A stretch of DNA of 64,000 nucleotides from WTFY01 sp965214675 (GTDB lineage Bacteria; Pseudomonadota; Gammaproteobacteria; UBA4575), in assembly GCA_965214675.1 (NCBI GenBank), contig OZ243969.1:868001-932000 (forward strand), in the 5' to 3' direction. Below the pieces are notes generated by a model, which was not told the origin of the DNA, ran no database searches, and was given only the letters and a program-made list of their open reading frames with translations. Below are positions 16,731 to 26,903 of this stretch, one piece after another. Numbering within the stretch: the first letter of the stretch is position 1; each line of letters starts with the position of its first letter. Made by a program: the position numbers and the translations under genes.

Positions 16731-18241
16731 TACCTGAGGCTGGGCAGTTGTGCCTGGTGTAACAGGTGAGTCACCGAGGCCTCCATGACTTCAATCAGGG
16801 GGGCCGGCCAAAGTCCGATCCACAGTACCAGTATCGTCAGGGTCAGCAGACAGATGAACTCCCGGGAGTTGAGATCACTCAGCGCAGCCACCTGATCGTT
16901 GCCCGGTGCACCAAACACGACGCGCTTGAGCATCCACAAGGTATAGGCCGCACCCAGCACCAGTGTGGATGCCGCCAGCAGGGCATACCACACATTGGCC
17001 TGGAAACTTGCAAGGATCACCATGAACTCGCCCACAAACCCGGAAGTCCCCGGAAGCCCGACATTGGCCAATGCAAAGATCACGAAAAAGGTGGCAAATT
17101 TCGGCATGCTGTTGACGACACCGCCGTAGTCGGCGATCTGACGGCTGTGTATGCGGTCATACAAAACTCCGACACACAAGAACAGGGCCCCGGATATGAA
17201 TCCGTGGGAGATCATTTGCACCATGCCGCCATGCATGGCGAGTTCAGCCGAGGTTCCAGCTTTGGCCAGCAGCGCGAACACCACGAAAAAGCCCAGGGTG
17301 ACGAACCCCATGTGTGCAATGGAGGAGTAGGCGATCAGCTTTTTCATGTCCTGCTGCACCAGGGCTACAAGCCCGATGTACACAATGGCTACCAGTGACA
17401 CTGCGATTATGATCACGGCCAACTGCTCGCTGGCATACGATGTAATGGGGATGGTAAAGCGTAAAAACCCATAGCCGCCCATTTTCAACATGATGGCCGC
17501 CAGTACCACAGACCCCCCAGTCGGCGCCTCCACGTGGGCATCCGGCAACCAGGTATGTACGGGCCACATGGGAATCTTTACGGCAAACGCAATCAGGAAA
17601 GCCAGGAAAATCAGATACTGTTCGCGGGCGCTCAGCATGACCTGCTGTAATTGTGCAATCTCGAAGGTTGCGGCCTGCAGGTACAGGTAGACGAGCGCGA
17701 CCAACAAGAACACCGAGCCCAGGAACGTGTACAGGAAAAATTTGATCGTGGCGTACACCCGGCGCGGCCCACCCCAGATCCCGATGATCAAAAACATCGG
17801 TACCAGCATGCCTTCAAAGAAGATATAAAAGAGGATGGCATCGAGTGCGCAAAACACCCCGATCATCAGGCCTTCCAGGATCAGAAACGAGGCAAAGTAT
17901 TCTGCACTGCGCCCGGATTCGATTTCCCATCCTGCAACAATGACCAGCAGCGTGATGACGGTGGTAAGCAGGATCAGCGGTACAGAAATTCCGTCGACTC
18001 CCAGCGAGTAGTACACATTGAATGCCTGTATCCAGGGCACGTGCTCTCGAAACTGCATGGCGTAGTGCTGGGTATCGAATGCATTCAGTAACCCGATGCT
18101 GGCGATGAACGTCACCAGGGCAAGTACAAGCGCGAGCCAGCGTACCGCATGCAACGATATTCCTTTCGCTGCGATCACCAAAAGCCCACCGACAATCGGC
18201 AGCCATATCAGGAAACTCAGAATGGGGAACATGGAGGACAT
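16727..18241 (-). CDS. nuoM: NADH-quinone oxidoreductase subunit M
   Basis: A 504-residue antiporter-like membrane subunit. PVHTWLPDAHVEAPTGGSV is the classic signature around the helix with the discontinuous segment, and LIAYSSIAHMGFVTLGFF contains the conserved central Lys region. Length is normal. It overlaps nuoN by 4 bases and follows nuoL by 8 bases. Role: one of the three proton channels of the complex I membrane arm. Confidence 0.97.
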   Translation of the reverse strand: MSSMFPILSFLIWLPIVGGLLVIAAKGISLHAVRWLALVLALVTFIASIGLLNAFDTQHYAMQFREHVPWIQAFNVYYSLGVDGISVPLILLTTVITLLVIVAGWEIESGRSAEYFASFLILEGLMIGVFCALDAILFYIFFEGMLVPMFLIIGIWGGPRRVYATIKFFLYTFLGSVFLLVALVYLYLQAATFEIAQLQQVMLSAREQYLIFLAFLIAFAVKIPMWPVHTWLPDAHVEAPTGGSVVLAAIMLKMGGYGFLRFTIPITSYASEQLAVIIIAVSLVAIVYIGLVALVQQDMKKLIAYSSIAHMGFVTLGFFVVFALLAKAGTSAELAMHGGMVQMISHGFISGALFLCVGVLYDRIHSRQIADYGGVVNSMPKFATFFVIFALANVGLPGTSGFVGEFMVILASFQANVWYALLAASTLVLGAAYTLWMLKRVVFGAPGNDQVAALSDLNSREFICLLTLTILVLWIGLWPAPLIEVMEASVTHLLHQAQLPSLRY

Positions 18242-18249
18242 AGGGCAGA

Positions 18250-20196
18250 TTACAGGTAACGGATTCCCAACAGGAGCAGCAAGCCGAGGATCATCGTAAA
18301 GGCGTAGTGATACAGGTAGCCCGACTGTACGTTTCGAACTTTAAGGGAACACCAGCTGACGGCCTTGCCCACCCCGTTCACGATCAGCCCATCAATCAGC
18401 AGGCGATCCCCGAACGAATTGCATACGGAGCCCACCTTTCGGGCGCCCGTGGCAAACAGTTTCTGATACAGCTCATCGAATCCGTACTTGTGCAGCAGCA
18501 CGCTGTGCAGCACGCCCAGTTTCTGCTTGCCGAGTTCCGCCAGCTTCGGCTGGCGCACATACACCCACCAGGCAGATATAATCCCGGCCAGTGTCAGCCA
18601 CACGGCCTGACCCTGGAAGCCGTGTACGATAAAAGACCACAGCCCATGATAATGGGACTGAAGTTCAGCCACTGCACTGTGGCGATCCAGCACAAGCAGG
18701 CTATCGCCAAAATAGCCACCGAATACAAACTGGCCGATGAAAAGCCCCGCAAACACGGAAGGCACAGCCAGCAGGATCAGGGGCACAGTGATAACGGCGG
18801 GAGATTCTTTGGCGTGGGCCGCAGCCTCTTCACTCATTCGACTTTCCCCGTGAAAGGTCAAAAACAATAACCGGAAGGAGTAAAACGCAGTGACAAACAC
18901 GCCCGCGGTTACCAGTACATGGGCCAGCCCTGCCCCTGGAAGGTTCGAGTAATGCACGGCCTCGATGATGGCGTCCTTGGAGAAAAACCCGGAAAAGCCG
19001 GGAAACCCGACCAGCGCCAGCGTGCCAATCAATGCCGTCCAGTACGTGATCGGCATGCGTTCTCGCAAGCCGCCCATGTGCCGCATGTCCTGCTGATGAT
19101 GCAGTGCCACGATCACAGAGCCGGCGGCCAGGAAAAGCAGCGCCTTGAAAAAGGCATGCGTGAACAAGTGGAAAATGGCAATGGAGTAGGCAGACGCTCC
19201 CAACGCGACCGTCATGTAGCCAAGCTGCGACAAGGTCGAATAGGCCACTACCCGTTTGATGTCGTTTTGCACAATGCCGACCAGGCCCATGAAAAATGCG
19301 GTCAGTGCACCGATGACGAGGATTACCGACAGCGCCACGTCACTGAACTCGAACAGGGGCGACATGCGCGCCACCATGAAGATTCCGGCCGTGACCATCG
19401 TCGCCGCATGAATGAGCGCAGAGATCGGGGTCGGACCCTCCATCGAATCCGGCAACCACACATGCAGAGGCACCTGGGCCGATTTGGCCATGGCGCCGAC
19501 GAACAGCAGCAGGCAGATCACGGTCATGGCAGGCCACTCAAGACCCTCGGCAATGGGGATGGTTTGTCCAACGGCATGTGGGGCCTGTGCGAACACAGCC
19601 TGGTAATCCAGGCTGCCAAAGACAGCCAACACCGCTGCAATGCCCAGCAGAAATCCGAAATCACCGACCCGGTTGACCAGGAAGGCCTTCAGGTTGGCAT
19701 GAATAGCCGACTCGCGGGTATACCAGAAACCGATCAGCAGATAGGAAACCAGTCCGACGGCTTCCCAGCCAAAAAAGAGCTGCAGGAAGTTGTTTGCCAT
19801 GACCAGCATCAGCATGGAAAAGGTAAACAGGGAGATGTAGGCAAAGAAACGCTGATAGCCCGGGTCATCGTGCATGTAGCCGATGGTGTAGATGTGCACC
19901 ATCAGGGAAACAAAGGTGACGACCAGCATCATGGTGACGGTCAGCGGATCGATCAGGAAACCGATCTTGAAGTCCAGCCCCTGCAGTGCGATCCACTGGT
20001 ACACATCGATCGACATGGACGCGGTGCCGTCGAAGATCACCTGCTTGAACACGACCAGGCTCAACAGGAACGACAGCCCTACTCCGGCAATCGTGACCCA
20101 GTGCGCACCGGCACGCCCGATGCCTTGACCGAACAGGCCAGCAATCAGGGCACCTGCAAGGGGTGACAATACGATGGTCAAACTGAGTATCTCCAC
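18250..20196 (-). CDS. nuoL: NADH-quinone oxidoreductase subunit L
   Basis: A 648-residue distal antiporter-like subunit. The signature PLHVWLPDSMEGPTPISALIHAATM is split by the usual loop (seen at about residues 225-250) and the C-terminal part has the extended amphipathic helix region that runs along the membrane arm. The N-terminus is MEILSLTIVLSPLAGALIAG. Length is in the normal 600-650 range. It follows nuoK by 14 bases. Confidence 0.97.
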   Translation of the reverse strand: MEILSLTIVLSPLAGALIAGLFGQGIGRAGAHWVTIAGVGLSFLLSLVVFKQVIFDGTASMSIDVYQWIALQGLDFKIGFLIDPLTVTMMLVVTFVSLMVHIYTIGYMHDDPGYQRFFAYISLFTFSMLMLVMANNFLQLFFGWEAVGLVSYLLIGFWYTRESAIHANLKAFLVNRVGDFGFLLGIAAVLAVFGSLDYQAVFAQAPHAVGQTIPIAEGLEWPAMTVICLLLFVGAMAKSAQVPLHVWLPDSMEGPTPISALIHAATMVTAGIFMVARMSPLFEFSDVALSVILVIGALTAFFMGLVGIVQNDIKRVVAYSTLSQLGYMTVALGASAYSIAIFHLFTHAFFKALLFLAAGSVIVALHHQQDMRHMGGLRERMPITYWTALIGTLALVGFPGFSGFFSKDAIIEAVHYSNLPGAGLAHVLVTAGVFVTAFYSFRLLFLTFHGESRMSEEAAAHAKESPAVITVPLILLAVPSVFAGLFIGQFVFGGYFGDSLLVLDRHSAVAELQSHYHGLWSFIVHGFQGQAVWLTLAGIISAWWVYVRQPKLAELGKQKLGVLHSVLLHKYGFDELYQKLFATGARKVGSVCNSFGDRLLIDGLIVNGVGKAVSWCSLKVRNVQSGYLYHYAFTMILGLLLLLGIRYL

Positions 20197-20210
20197 GGCT
20201 TTGTGCGGTC

Positions 20211-20516
20211 CTAACCCTTTAGTCTTTCAATGTCCTGTACGTTGATGGTCTCGCGATTGCGGTACAGCACGACCAGGATCGCAAGTCCGATCGCGGCTTC
20301 GGCTGCCGACACTGTGAGGATGAAAAATACAAATACCTGACCGGCCAAGTCATCCAGGTAGTGGGAGAAGGCCACAAAGTTCATGTTGACGGCCAGCAAC
20401 ATCAGTTCAATGGCCATCAGCAGGAGAATCACGTTTTTCCGGTTCAGGAATATGCCCGTGACTCCCAGGGAAAAGAGGATGGCGCCAAGCACAAGGAAAT
20501 GGGTCAGTGTAATCAT
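20211..20516 (-). CDS. nuoK: NADH-quinone oxidoreductase subunit K
   Basis: A 101-residue three-helix membrane subunit. GVTGIFLNRKNVILLLMAIE and LTVSAAEAAIGLAILV contain the two conserved membrane glutamates that line the proton path. Length equals the family norm of 100-102. It lies between nuoJ (27-base spacer) and nuoL. Confidence 0.97.
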   Translation of the reverse strand: MITLTHFLVLGAILFSLGVTGIFLNRKNVILLLMAIELMLLAVNMNFVAFSHYLDDLAGQVFVFFILTVSAAEAAIGLAILVVLYRNRETINVQDIERLKG

Positions 20517-20543
20517 CGTCGTGTCAGGTGTGCCCCTGCCCGT

Positions 20544-21131
20544 CTACTCCTTGTCCATGGAAACCAGGCGGACCCGGTCACTGCGGTCTGCGCTGACCTG
20601 CCTTGCCGGGCTCTGCCTCTTGGCACGGCTGCGCTTGTGCATGGTCAAGGTGATGGCAGCAATGATAGCGACCAGCAAAATGACACCTGCGATCTCGAAC
20701 GGGTAGATGTACTCGGTGAACAGAAGCTCTCCGAGCTCCTGCGTATTGCTGTAGTCCGCAGGCTTGGACCGGGGCTTTTGAACATTAAAGGCGGGGCGGC
20801 CCAGGATCACGGCCATCTCTGCAGCCATAATGACCCCGACCAGCACGCCCACCGGCAGGTAGCGGGCAAACCCGGCTCGCATTTTGGCAAGATTGATGTC
20901 CAGCATCATCACCACGAACAAAAACAGCACCATGACCGCACCCACGTACACCAGCACCAGGGTGATGCCCAGAAACTCCGCCTCAAGCAGCAGCCAGATG
21001 GCGGCACTGGTGAAAAACACCAGCACCAGGAACAACACGGCATGCACGGGGTTGCGGACCGAAATCATGGCCATGGCCGAGGCCACGAGAATCGTGGAGA
21101 AAAAGTAAAATACCGTGCTTTGTATCAACAT
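20544..21131 (-). CDS. nuoJ: NADH-quinone oxidoreductase subunit J
   Basis: A 195-residue membrane subunit with five predicted helices. The conserved segment EFLGITLVLVYVGAVMVLFL carries the pi-bulge helix of the family. The C-terminal tail (KRSRAKRQSPARQVSADRSD) is basic, cytoplasmic and variable. It follows nuoI by 12 bases. Confidence 0.96.
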   Translation of the reverse strand: MLIQSTVFYFFSTILVASAMAMISVRNPVHAVLFLVLVFFTSAAIWLLLEAEFLGITLVLVYVGAVMVLFLFVVMMLDINLAKMRAGFARYLPVGVLVGVIMAAEMAVILGRPAFNVQKPRSKPADYSNTQELGELLFTEYIYPFEIAGVILLVAIIAAITLTMHKRSRAKRQSPARQVSADRSDRVRLVSMDKE

Positions 21132-21143
21132 GGGTATACCGGT

Positions 21144-21632
21144 TCAGCGACCCAAGAGCGAGGCTTCCCGGTCCGCTGCGATCTGGGCTTCATGCTTGGT
21201 ACCCACGTCCAGCAGCATTTCCTTGTTCATCACCTGCTGACCCCGTTCAAAGAATGAATACTCGAATACCCGGGTCTCCACAATAGCATCCACCGGACAG
21301 GCTTCCTCGCAGAATCCGCAATAGACGCATTTGAACAGATCAATGTCATAGCGTGTGGTGCGACGGCTGCCATCATCACGTTCTTCCGTATCAATGGTGA
21401 TTGCCAGTGCGGGACAGACGGCCTCACACAGCTTGCAGCCGATACACCGCTCCTCACCACTCGGATACCTGCGAAGCGCATGCAGGCCCCGGAACCGGGG
21501 TGACTGCGGGGTCTTCTCTTCCGGATAGCGCACCGTAAGCTTTCTGGATACAAAGCGTTGCCCTGTCAGGCGCATCCCCTTGAGGAGCTCGAACAAGGTA
21601 AAGCTGCGAATAAGATTTCTGATTTTCTTCAT
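21144..21632 (-). CDS. nuoI: NADH-quinone oxidoreductase subunit I
   Basis: A 162-residue ferredoxin-like subunit. It holds two [4Fe-4S] motifs, CIGCKLCEAVCP and CVYCGFCEEACP, for clusters N6a and N6b, and an amphipathic N-terminal region that contacts the membrane arm. Length and spacing of the motifs are canonical. It lies 10 bases downstream of nuoH. Confidence 0.97.
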   Translation of the reverse strand: MKKIRNLIRSFTLFELLKGMRLTGQRFVSRKLTVRYPEEKTPQSPRFRGLHALRRYPSGEERCIGCKLCEAVCPALAITIDTEERDDGSRRTTRYDIDLFKCVYCGFCEEACPVDAIVETRVFEYSFFERGQQVMNKEMLLDVGTKHEAQIAADREASLLGR

Positions 21633-21642
21633 GCTAGGTCAC

Positions 21643-22707
21643 CTAATCGAACCAGGGAGGGAACTTCACGTACAGCAACACGCCTTCGACAACGATCCAT
21701 ATCAGTGTCAGGGGCAGCAGCACTTTCCAGCCAAGGCGCATGATCTGGTCGTACCGGTAGCGAGGGAACGTTGCGCGAAACCACAAAAAACAGAAGATGA
21801 AGAAACTGGTTTTGGCAAGGAACCAGTGCACGCCTGATCCCAGCAATGCACCGATGACCGGCAGCTGGAAAACATGTGCCGGAACCACCCCCTCAAACGG
21901 ACTGAGCCAGCCGCCCAGAAACAGCAGTGCCGTCAGTGCGGAAATCAAAATGATGTTGGCATATTCGGCAAGGAAAAACATGGCAAAGCCCATGCCCGAG
22001 TACTCCACGTGAAATCCTGCAACGATTTCGGATTCACCCTCAACGACGTCGAAGGGCGCACGATTGGTCTCGGCCACACCCGCAATCAGGTAGGTCAGGA
22101 AAAGCGGCAGCAAGGGCAGCCAGTACCAGTTCAGAACACTGCCTTGCTGTGCCTTGACGATATCACCGAGATTCAGGCTGCCACTGGCCATCAGCACACC
22201 AACCAGCGCAAAGCCCATGGCGATCTCGTAGGCCACAATTTGTGCGGCGGCACGCAAAGACCCCAGCAAGGCATACTTGGAATTCGATGCCCAGCCCGCA
22301 ACGATGACCCCGTAGACGCCCAGCGAGGTCATCGCCAGGATGTACAGCAATCCTGCGTTGATATCGGCAAAGTTAAGATGTTCCGAAAACGGAATCACTG
22401 CCCACGCCGCCAGCGCCGGAGCCATGGACAACAGGGGTGCAATCCGGAACAGGAAGCGATCGGCGTCCCGGGGCAAGATCATTTCCTTGAACATCAGCTT
22501 CACGGCATCGGCGATCGGCTGACCCAGCCCCTGGGGCCCCACCCGGTTCGGACCCAGGCGCACCTGCATGAAACCAATGACCCTGCGCTCTGCCAGGGTG
22601 GCATAGGCCACACAGGCAAAAAGCACCAGGATGAATACCAGCATATACACCACCGTCAGCAGCAGCGGCGGGAAAGGGGCGACCAGGTTCGACCACCATT
22701 CAGCCAT
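21643..22707 (-). CDS. nuoH: NADH-quinone oxidoreductase subunit H
   Basis: A 354-residue membrane subunit forming the quinone chamber. EADVM-type loop residues are represented by VVEGESEIVAGFHVEYSG, and RLGPNRVGPQGLGQPIADAV is the family signature near residue 40. I chose the ATG at 22707 (MAEWWSNLV), which overlaps the nuoG stop by 8 bases; a longer frame back to 22788 would add a charged non-conserved extension inside nuoG. Confidence 0.95.
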   Translation of the reverse strand: MAEWWSNLVAPFPPLLLTVVYMLVFILVLFACVAYATLAERRVIGFMQVRLGPNRVGPQGLGQPIADAVKLMFKEMILPRDADRFLFRIAPLLSMAPALAAWAVIPFSEHLNFADINAGLLYILAMTSLGVYGVIVAGWASNSKYALLGSLRAAAQIVAYEIAMGFALVGVLMASGSLNLGDIVKAQQGSVLNWYWLPLLPLFLTYLIAGVAETNRAPFDVVEGESEIVAGFHVEYSGMGFAMFFLAEYANIILISALTALLFLGGWLSPFEGVVPAHVFQLPVIGALLGSGVHWFLAKTSFFIFCFLWFRATFPRYRYDQIMRLGWKVLLPLTLIWIVVEGVLLYVKFPPWFD

Positions 22708-25081
22708 GATCCACCTTTTGAATTTGTACCGGCGCGATGCTATGGCCGAGCACATCGATGTGCTGCGCACTTTTTTGTATCCACACACAGTTCATGGGCA
22801 AGCGTGCATCCAGCTCCAGCCTGAGCACTTTCGAGCGCCCATCCTGGGTCACCTGCACCTCGTCTTCATCGAGGAGGCCAAGATCACGCGCCTGCTGTTC
22901 ACACATGGCAATACTGGGTGGCTGTTCATACTGGGTTTGCTGCAGGGAGTCGGCCCGTCGGACCACATTGTCCACTGCATACATGGGAGTCATGGAGGCA
23001 CGATAGATGCCCTGCCCATTCGCCGCCACCCTGACCGCCTTGAGTTCACGCAAACCGGTTTCAAAGCTGCTGACCTCGCCAAGCTGTGCCTTTATTTCAT
23101 CAAGCACCTGTGAAGAAGACTCGTAGGTGTACCCGTCGAGTGCAAAACATTCGCCCAGCACGCGCAGAATGCGCCAGGCCGGCCTGGCTTGTCCGGGTGC
23201 ACCGATTGCTCCACCGACACTCTGCCAGCGCCCTTCGGCATTCACATACGTCCCCTCGGTCTCGGCAAACGTGGCTATCGGAAGGATCACATCGGCATAG
23301 CTTTTCAGTGACTCGCTTACGTACGGGGTAAACACCACGACAAAGTCTGCTTCCTGCATCGCGCGGATGGCATCGGGTGCACTGGCAAAATCGTATTCAG
23401 GTTCCAGGTTGAATAACACGAAGACCTTGCGTGGGGCCTCCAGCATTTCAGCCACGTTCAGACCTGGTGCAGGGGTGTTCTCTCCGCCGGGCAGGCGGTG
23501 TGGCAGCGTGCCACACAGCCAGGCGCCTGCCGTGTTCCCGGACTGCGCGAGCATGCCGAAACTCGCGCTGACATGCCTGGCGAGGTAGTTGCCCAGGGCA
23601 CGAAGGGCCGAGGCCTGCGGATGGGCTTCGAGCATGGCACCCAGCAAGATGCTGGGCTTGCCTGCCTGATGGAGCAGATCAAAGATATGCCGTGCATACG
23701 CAGACACTGAAGCCTGGTCCACTATTTCACGTAACTCATCAGGAAGATCATTCAAGTTACTGTCAGGTAGACATTTTACTATTTCTGCAAGCGCGTGGAC
23801 CCAGTGCTGTGGCGCCAGATTCCAGGTCGCCTGGGAGGGAAACAGGAAATCGAATTCCTGCGGATTCAGGGCCAGGACCTGGCAGCCCCGGGCCGTCGCC
23901 TTTCGAATGCGGTGTGCGAGCATTGGCTGCTCCATGCGAATGTCGCAGCCGATCAGAAATACCGCATCGTTTTGCTCCACGGATTCGACGGACTGTCCCA
24001 GATACGGGAACAGGGGCATGTTGTCCTGATCGGTGAAGTCCACCTGACGGATGCGGTGGTCAATATTCTGGATACCCAGGCCGCGAAACACCTTCTGCAG
24101 CAAGTACAGCTCTTCAAGGGTGGCGTGCGGAGCGGCCAGAACGCCAACCTGGTCAGCCGGGTATTGCCTGATTTTGTGGGCTACCTGATCCAGGCACGCA
24201 GACCAGCTACTGGTCTCCCACCGGTTCTCACTGCGGATCAGGGGCTGTGTCGCTCGATCGGATGTATGCAGGCCTTCATAGCTGAACCTGTCCCGGTCCG
24301 AGATCCAGGTCTCGTTCAAGCTGTCATTTTCCCTGGGCACCACCCGCATGACCTGGTCACGCAGCACGTGCAGGTAGATGTTCGAACCAAAACCATCATG
24401 CGGGGCAAGGCTTGCAGATTGCAGCATTTCCCAGGAACGGGCCCGCATGCGCGAGGGTTTGGCGTTCAATGCCCCGACTGGACACACGTCAATGACGTTG
24501 CCGGACAGCTCAGAACTGAGCGAGCGCTCCACGTAGGTCCCGATCTCCATGAATTCACCGCGCCCGGTGGCTCCAAGTTCACGAATGCCGGCGATCTCAC
24601 TTCCGAATCGCACACAACGTGTACAGTGGATGCAGCGTGTCATGTCGGTGGACACCAGCGGCCCCAGTTCCTTGTCGGTAACGACCCGCTTTCTCTCCGT
24701 GTACCGTGAAATATCCTCGCCGTAGCCCATGGCCGTATCCTGCAGCTCGCATTCCCCGCCCTGATCGCATACCGGGCAATCCAGCGGATGATTGATCAAC
24801 AGGAACTCCATCGTACCCTTCTGCGCATCCAGGGCTACCGCAGAGCGGGTGTAGACCCGCATCCCTTCAGCTGCCGGAGTAGCGCAGGCCGGAAGGGCCT
24901 TGGGGGCTTTTTCCACCTCCACCATGCACATGCGGCAATTTGCAGCGACCGACAACTTCTTGTGATAACAAAAGCGCGGAATATGGATATCATGCCGGTC
25001 GGCTACCTCGATCAGCATGGCGCCTTTGGGCGCGTACACTTCCCGGTCATCGATAAACAATTGGATCCGCTCTTCAGGCAT
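22700..25081 (-). CDS. nuoG: NADH-quinone oxidoreductase subunit G
   Basis: A 793-residue iron-sulfur subunit of the peripheral arm. The N-terminal ferredoxin domain has CYHKKLSVAANCRMCMVE for a [2Fe-2S] cluster, then CPVCDQGGECELQD with the His/Cys cluster N5 region (about 95-115) and CIHCTRCVRFGSEIAG for a [4Fe-4S] cluster (about 150). A molybdopterin-oxidoreductase-like domain follows. Length is in the 680-910 range seen for the family. It follows nuoF by 15 bases and overlaps nuoH by 8 bases. Confidence 0.96.
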   Translation of the reverse strand: MPEERIQLFIDDREVYAPKGAMLIEVADRHDIHIPRFCYHKKLSVAANCRMCMVEVEKAPKALPACATPAAEGMRVYTRSAVALDAQKGTMEFLLINHPLDCPVCDQGGECELQDTAMGYGEDISRYTERKRVVTDKELGPLVSTDMTRCIHCTRCVRFGSEIAGIRELGATGRGEFMEIGTYVERSLSSELSGNVIDVCPVGALNAKPSRMRARSWEMLQSASLAPHDGFGSNIYLHVLRDQVMRVVPRENDSLNETWISDRDRFSYEGLHTSDRATQPLIRSENRWETSSWSACLDQVAHKIRQYPADQVGVLAAPHATLEELYLLQKVFRGLGIQNIDHRIRQVDFTDQDNMPLFPYLGQSVESVEQNDAVFLIGCDIRMEQPMLAHRIRKATARGCQVLALNPQEFDFLFPSQATWNLAPQHWVHALAEIVKCLPDSNLNDLPDELREIVDQASVSAYARHIFDLLHQAGKPSILLGAMLEAHPQASALRALGNYLARHVSASFGMLAQSGNTAGAWLCGTLPHRLPGGENTPAPGLNVAEMLEAPRKVFVLFNLEPEYDFASAPDAIRAMQEADFVVVFTPYVSESLKSYADVILPIATFAETEGTYVNAEGRWQSVGGAIGAPGQARPAWRILRVLGECFALDGYTYESSSQVLDEIKAQLGEVSSFETGLRELKAVRVAANGQGIYRASMTPMYAVDNVVRRADSLQQTQYEQPPSIAMCEQQARDLGLLDEDEVQVTQDGRSKVLRLELDARLPMNCVWIQKSAQHIDVLGHSIAPVQIQKVDHG

Positions 25082-25096
25082 CGTGATGAATCACCT

Positions 25097-26401
25097 TCAT
25101 ACGGCTACCCTGTGTGGCGGTGGCATGTCCAGATAACTACGCCCATGTTCAATGTAGTGCACAAACTCCTCGCGGTAGTGCTTGATAAAACTGTGCACGG
25201 GCATGGCAGCGGCATCGCCTAGCGCACAGATGGTTCTACCTTCGATCTTGCGCGCCACATCATCGAGCTTCTCAATATCCTCCATCTGCCCCGTGCCCTC
25301 GACGATGCGAGTGATCATGCGGTACAGCCAGCCGGTACCTTCCCTGCAGGGCGTACACTGACCACAGGACTCCGCAAAATAAAAGCGCGATATCCGCTGC
25401 AGGACCTTGACCATGTCCGTGGTGTCGTCCATGACAACTACCGCACCGGAGCCGAGCAGTGAGCCGGCCTGTGCAATGGACTCGTAGTCCATGTACACAC
25501 CCATCATGACCTCACCGGGCAGCACAGGCACGGACGAGCCGCCTGGAATCACCGCCTTCAGGGTCTGCCCTGTGCGCACGCCTCCGGCGAGTTCCAGCAG
25601 TTCAGGGAACGGTGTTCCCAATGGAATCTCAAAGTTGCCCGGCCGATTGACGTGCCCGGACACCGAAAAGCACTTGGTGCCACCGCTTTTCTCAACGCCC
25701 AGCGCCGCAAACCACTCTCCACCCTTACGCAGGATGGTCGGCACCGAGGCAAAAGTCTCGGTGTTGTTGATCGTGGTTGGCTTGCCATACAGGCCGTAAC
25801 TTGCCGGAAACGGGGGCTTGAATCTCGGCAGGCCCTTCTTGCCTTCCAGCGATTCCAGCAACGCGGTTTCCTCACCGCAGATATAGGCGCCGGCCCCCAG
25901 TGTGTCATACAGATAGAACGTAAAGTCAGTGCCCAGCACATTGTCTCCCAGGTAGCCAGCCGAGTAGGCTTCATTCAGGGCATCTGCGAATCTTCGGTAG
26001 GGCTCACCCGAGAACTCACCGCGGATGTAGTTGTAGCCCACCGAGGCCTGCATGGCGTATCCGGCAATCGCCATTCCCTCGATCAAGGCATGCGGGTTGT
26101 AACGCAGGATATCGCGGTCCTTGCAGGTGCCGGGTTCGGATTCATCGGAGTTACACACGACATAACGCTGGATACCCTCGCCCTTCGGCATGAAGCTCCA
26201 TTTCAGCCCGGTGGGAAAGCCTGCCCCTCCGCGCCCACGCAAGCCTGAGGCCTTGATCTGCTCGATGACATCGTGCGGCGAAATGTTTTCCTGCAGGATT
26301 TTCTCCCAGGCAGAGTAGCCACCGATACTCATGTAATTTTCCAGCGTCCATGGCTGTTCGAATTGCAGTGTCTCGTAGCAAACGTTGTTTAGCTGCAGCA
26401 T
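25097..26401 (-). CDS. nuoF: NADH-quinone oxidoreductase subunit F
   Basis: A 434-residue subunit binding NADH and FMN. SGLRGRGGAGFPTGLKW is the dinucleotide-binding loop, GAGAYICGEETALLESLEG is the FMN site, and ESCGQCTPCREGTGW with a later CALGDAAAMP supplies cysteines for [4Fe-4S] cluster N3. It follows nuoE by 4 bases. This is the electron entry site of complex I. Confidence 0.97.
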   Translation of the reverse strand: MLQLNNVCYETLQFEQPWTLENYMSIGGYSAWEKILQENISPHDVIEQIKASGLRGRGGAGFPTGLKWSFMPKGEGIQRYVVCNSDESEPGTCKDRDILRYNPHALIEGMAIAGYAMQASVGYNYIRGEFSGEPYRRFADALNEAYSAGYLGDNVLGTDFTFYLYDTLGAGAYICGEETALLESLEGKKGLPRFKPPFPASYGLYGKPTTINNTETFASVPTILRKGGEWFAALGVEKSGGTKCFSVSGHVNRPGNFEIPLGTPFPELLELAGGVRTGQTLKAVIPGGSSVPVLPGEVMMGVYMDYESIAQAGSLLGSGAVVVMDDTTDMVKVLQRISRFYFAESCGQCTPCREGTGWLYRMITRIVEGTGQMEDIEKLDDVARKIEGRTICALGDAAAMPVHSFIKHYREEFVHYIEHGRSYLDMPPPHRVAV

Positions 26402-26405
26402 CGAA

Positions 26406-26903
26406 TCAATCCAGTTCTTCCAGAATCCTGTCCACCTTCTCGATGGTCAGGTTCTCCTTATAGTCATGGTTGACCTGCATCATCGGTGCACCGCAGCAGC
26501 CGGCAAGACACTCTTCCTCCTGTTTCAGGAAAAACTTGCCGTCCGGGGTGGACTCGCCCAATCCGATTCCGAGTCTGCGTTGCAGATGTTCTACGATCTT
26601 GTCTGCCCCGCACAGCATGCAGGAGAGGTTCGTGCACACGGACAGGGTATGCCTACCCACCGGCTTGAGCTCGAACATGGAGTAAAACGATGCGACTTCA
26701 TAGACCGCAATGCGCGACATGTCCAGGTACGCTGCCACCGCATCCATTTTCTCGGTCTTCAGGTAACCGTCCTCGTGCTGCAAGGCGCGCAAGGCACCCA
26801 GCACTGCCGACTGTTTCTGGTCAATCGGATAGCGCGCCAGCCAGTCATCCATCTCGCCACGCACATAGTCTGACAAGACAACCAATGCGGCAGTTTGTGT
26901 CAT
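26406..26903 (-). CDS. nuoE: NADH-quinone oxidoreductase subunit E
   Basis: A 165-residue thioredoxin-fold [2Fe-2S] subunit. The four cluster cysteines are in CTNLSCMLCG (of which the first and second spaced cysteines ligate) and CLAGCCGAP. ATG overlaps the stop of nuoD by 4 bases (ATGA). Length is normal. Confidence 0.96.
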   Translation of the reverse strand: MTQTAALVVLSDYVRGEMDDWLARYPIDQKQSAVLGALRALQHEDGYLKTEKMDAVAAYLDMSRIAVYEVASFYSMFELKPVGRHTLSVCTNLSCMLCGADKIVEHLQRRLGIGLGESTPDGKFFLKQEEECLAGCCGAPMMQVNHDYKENLTIEKVDRILEELD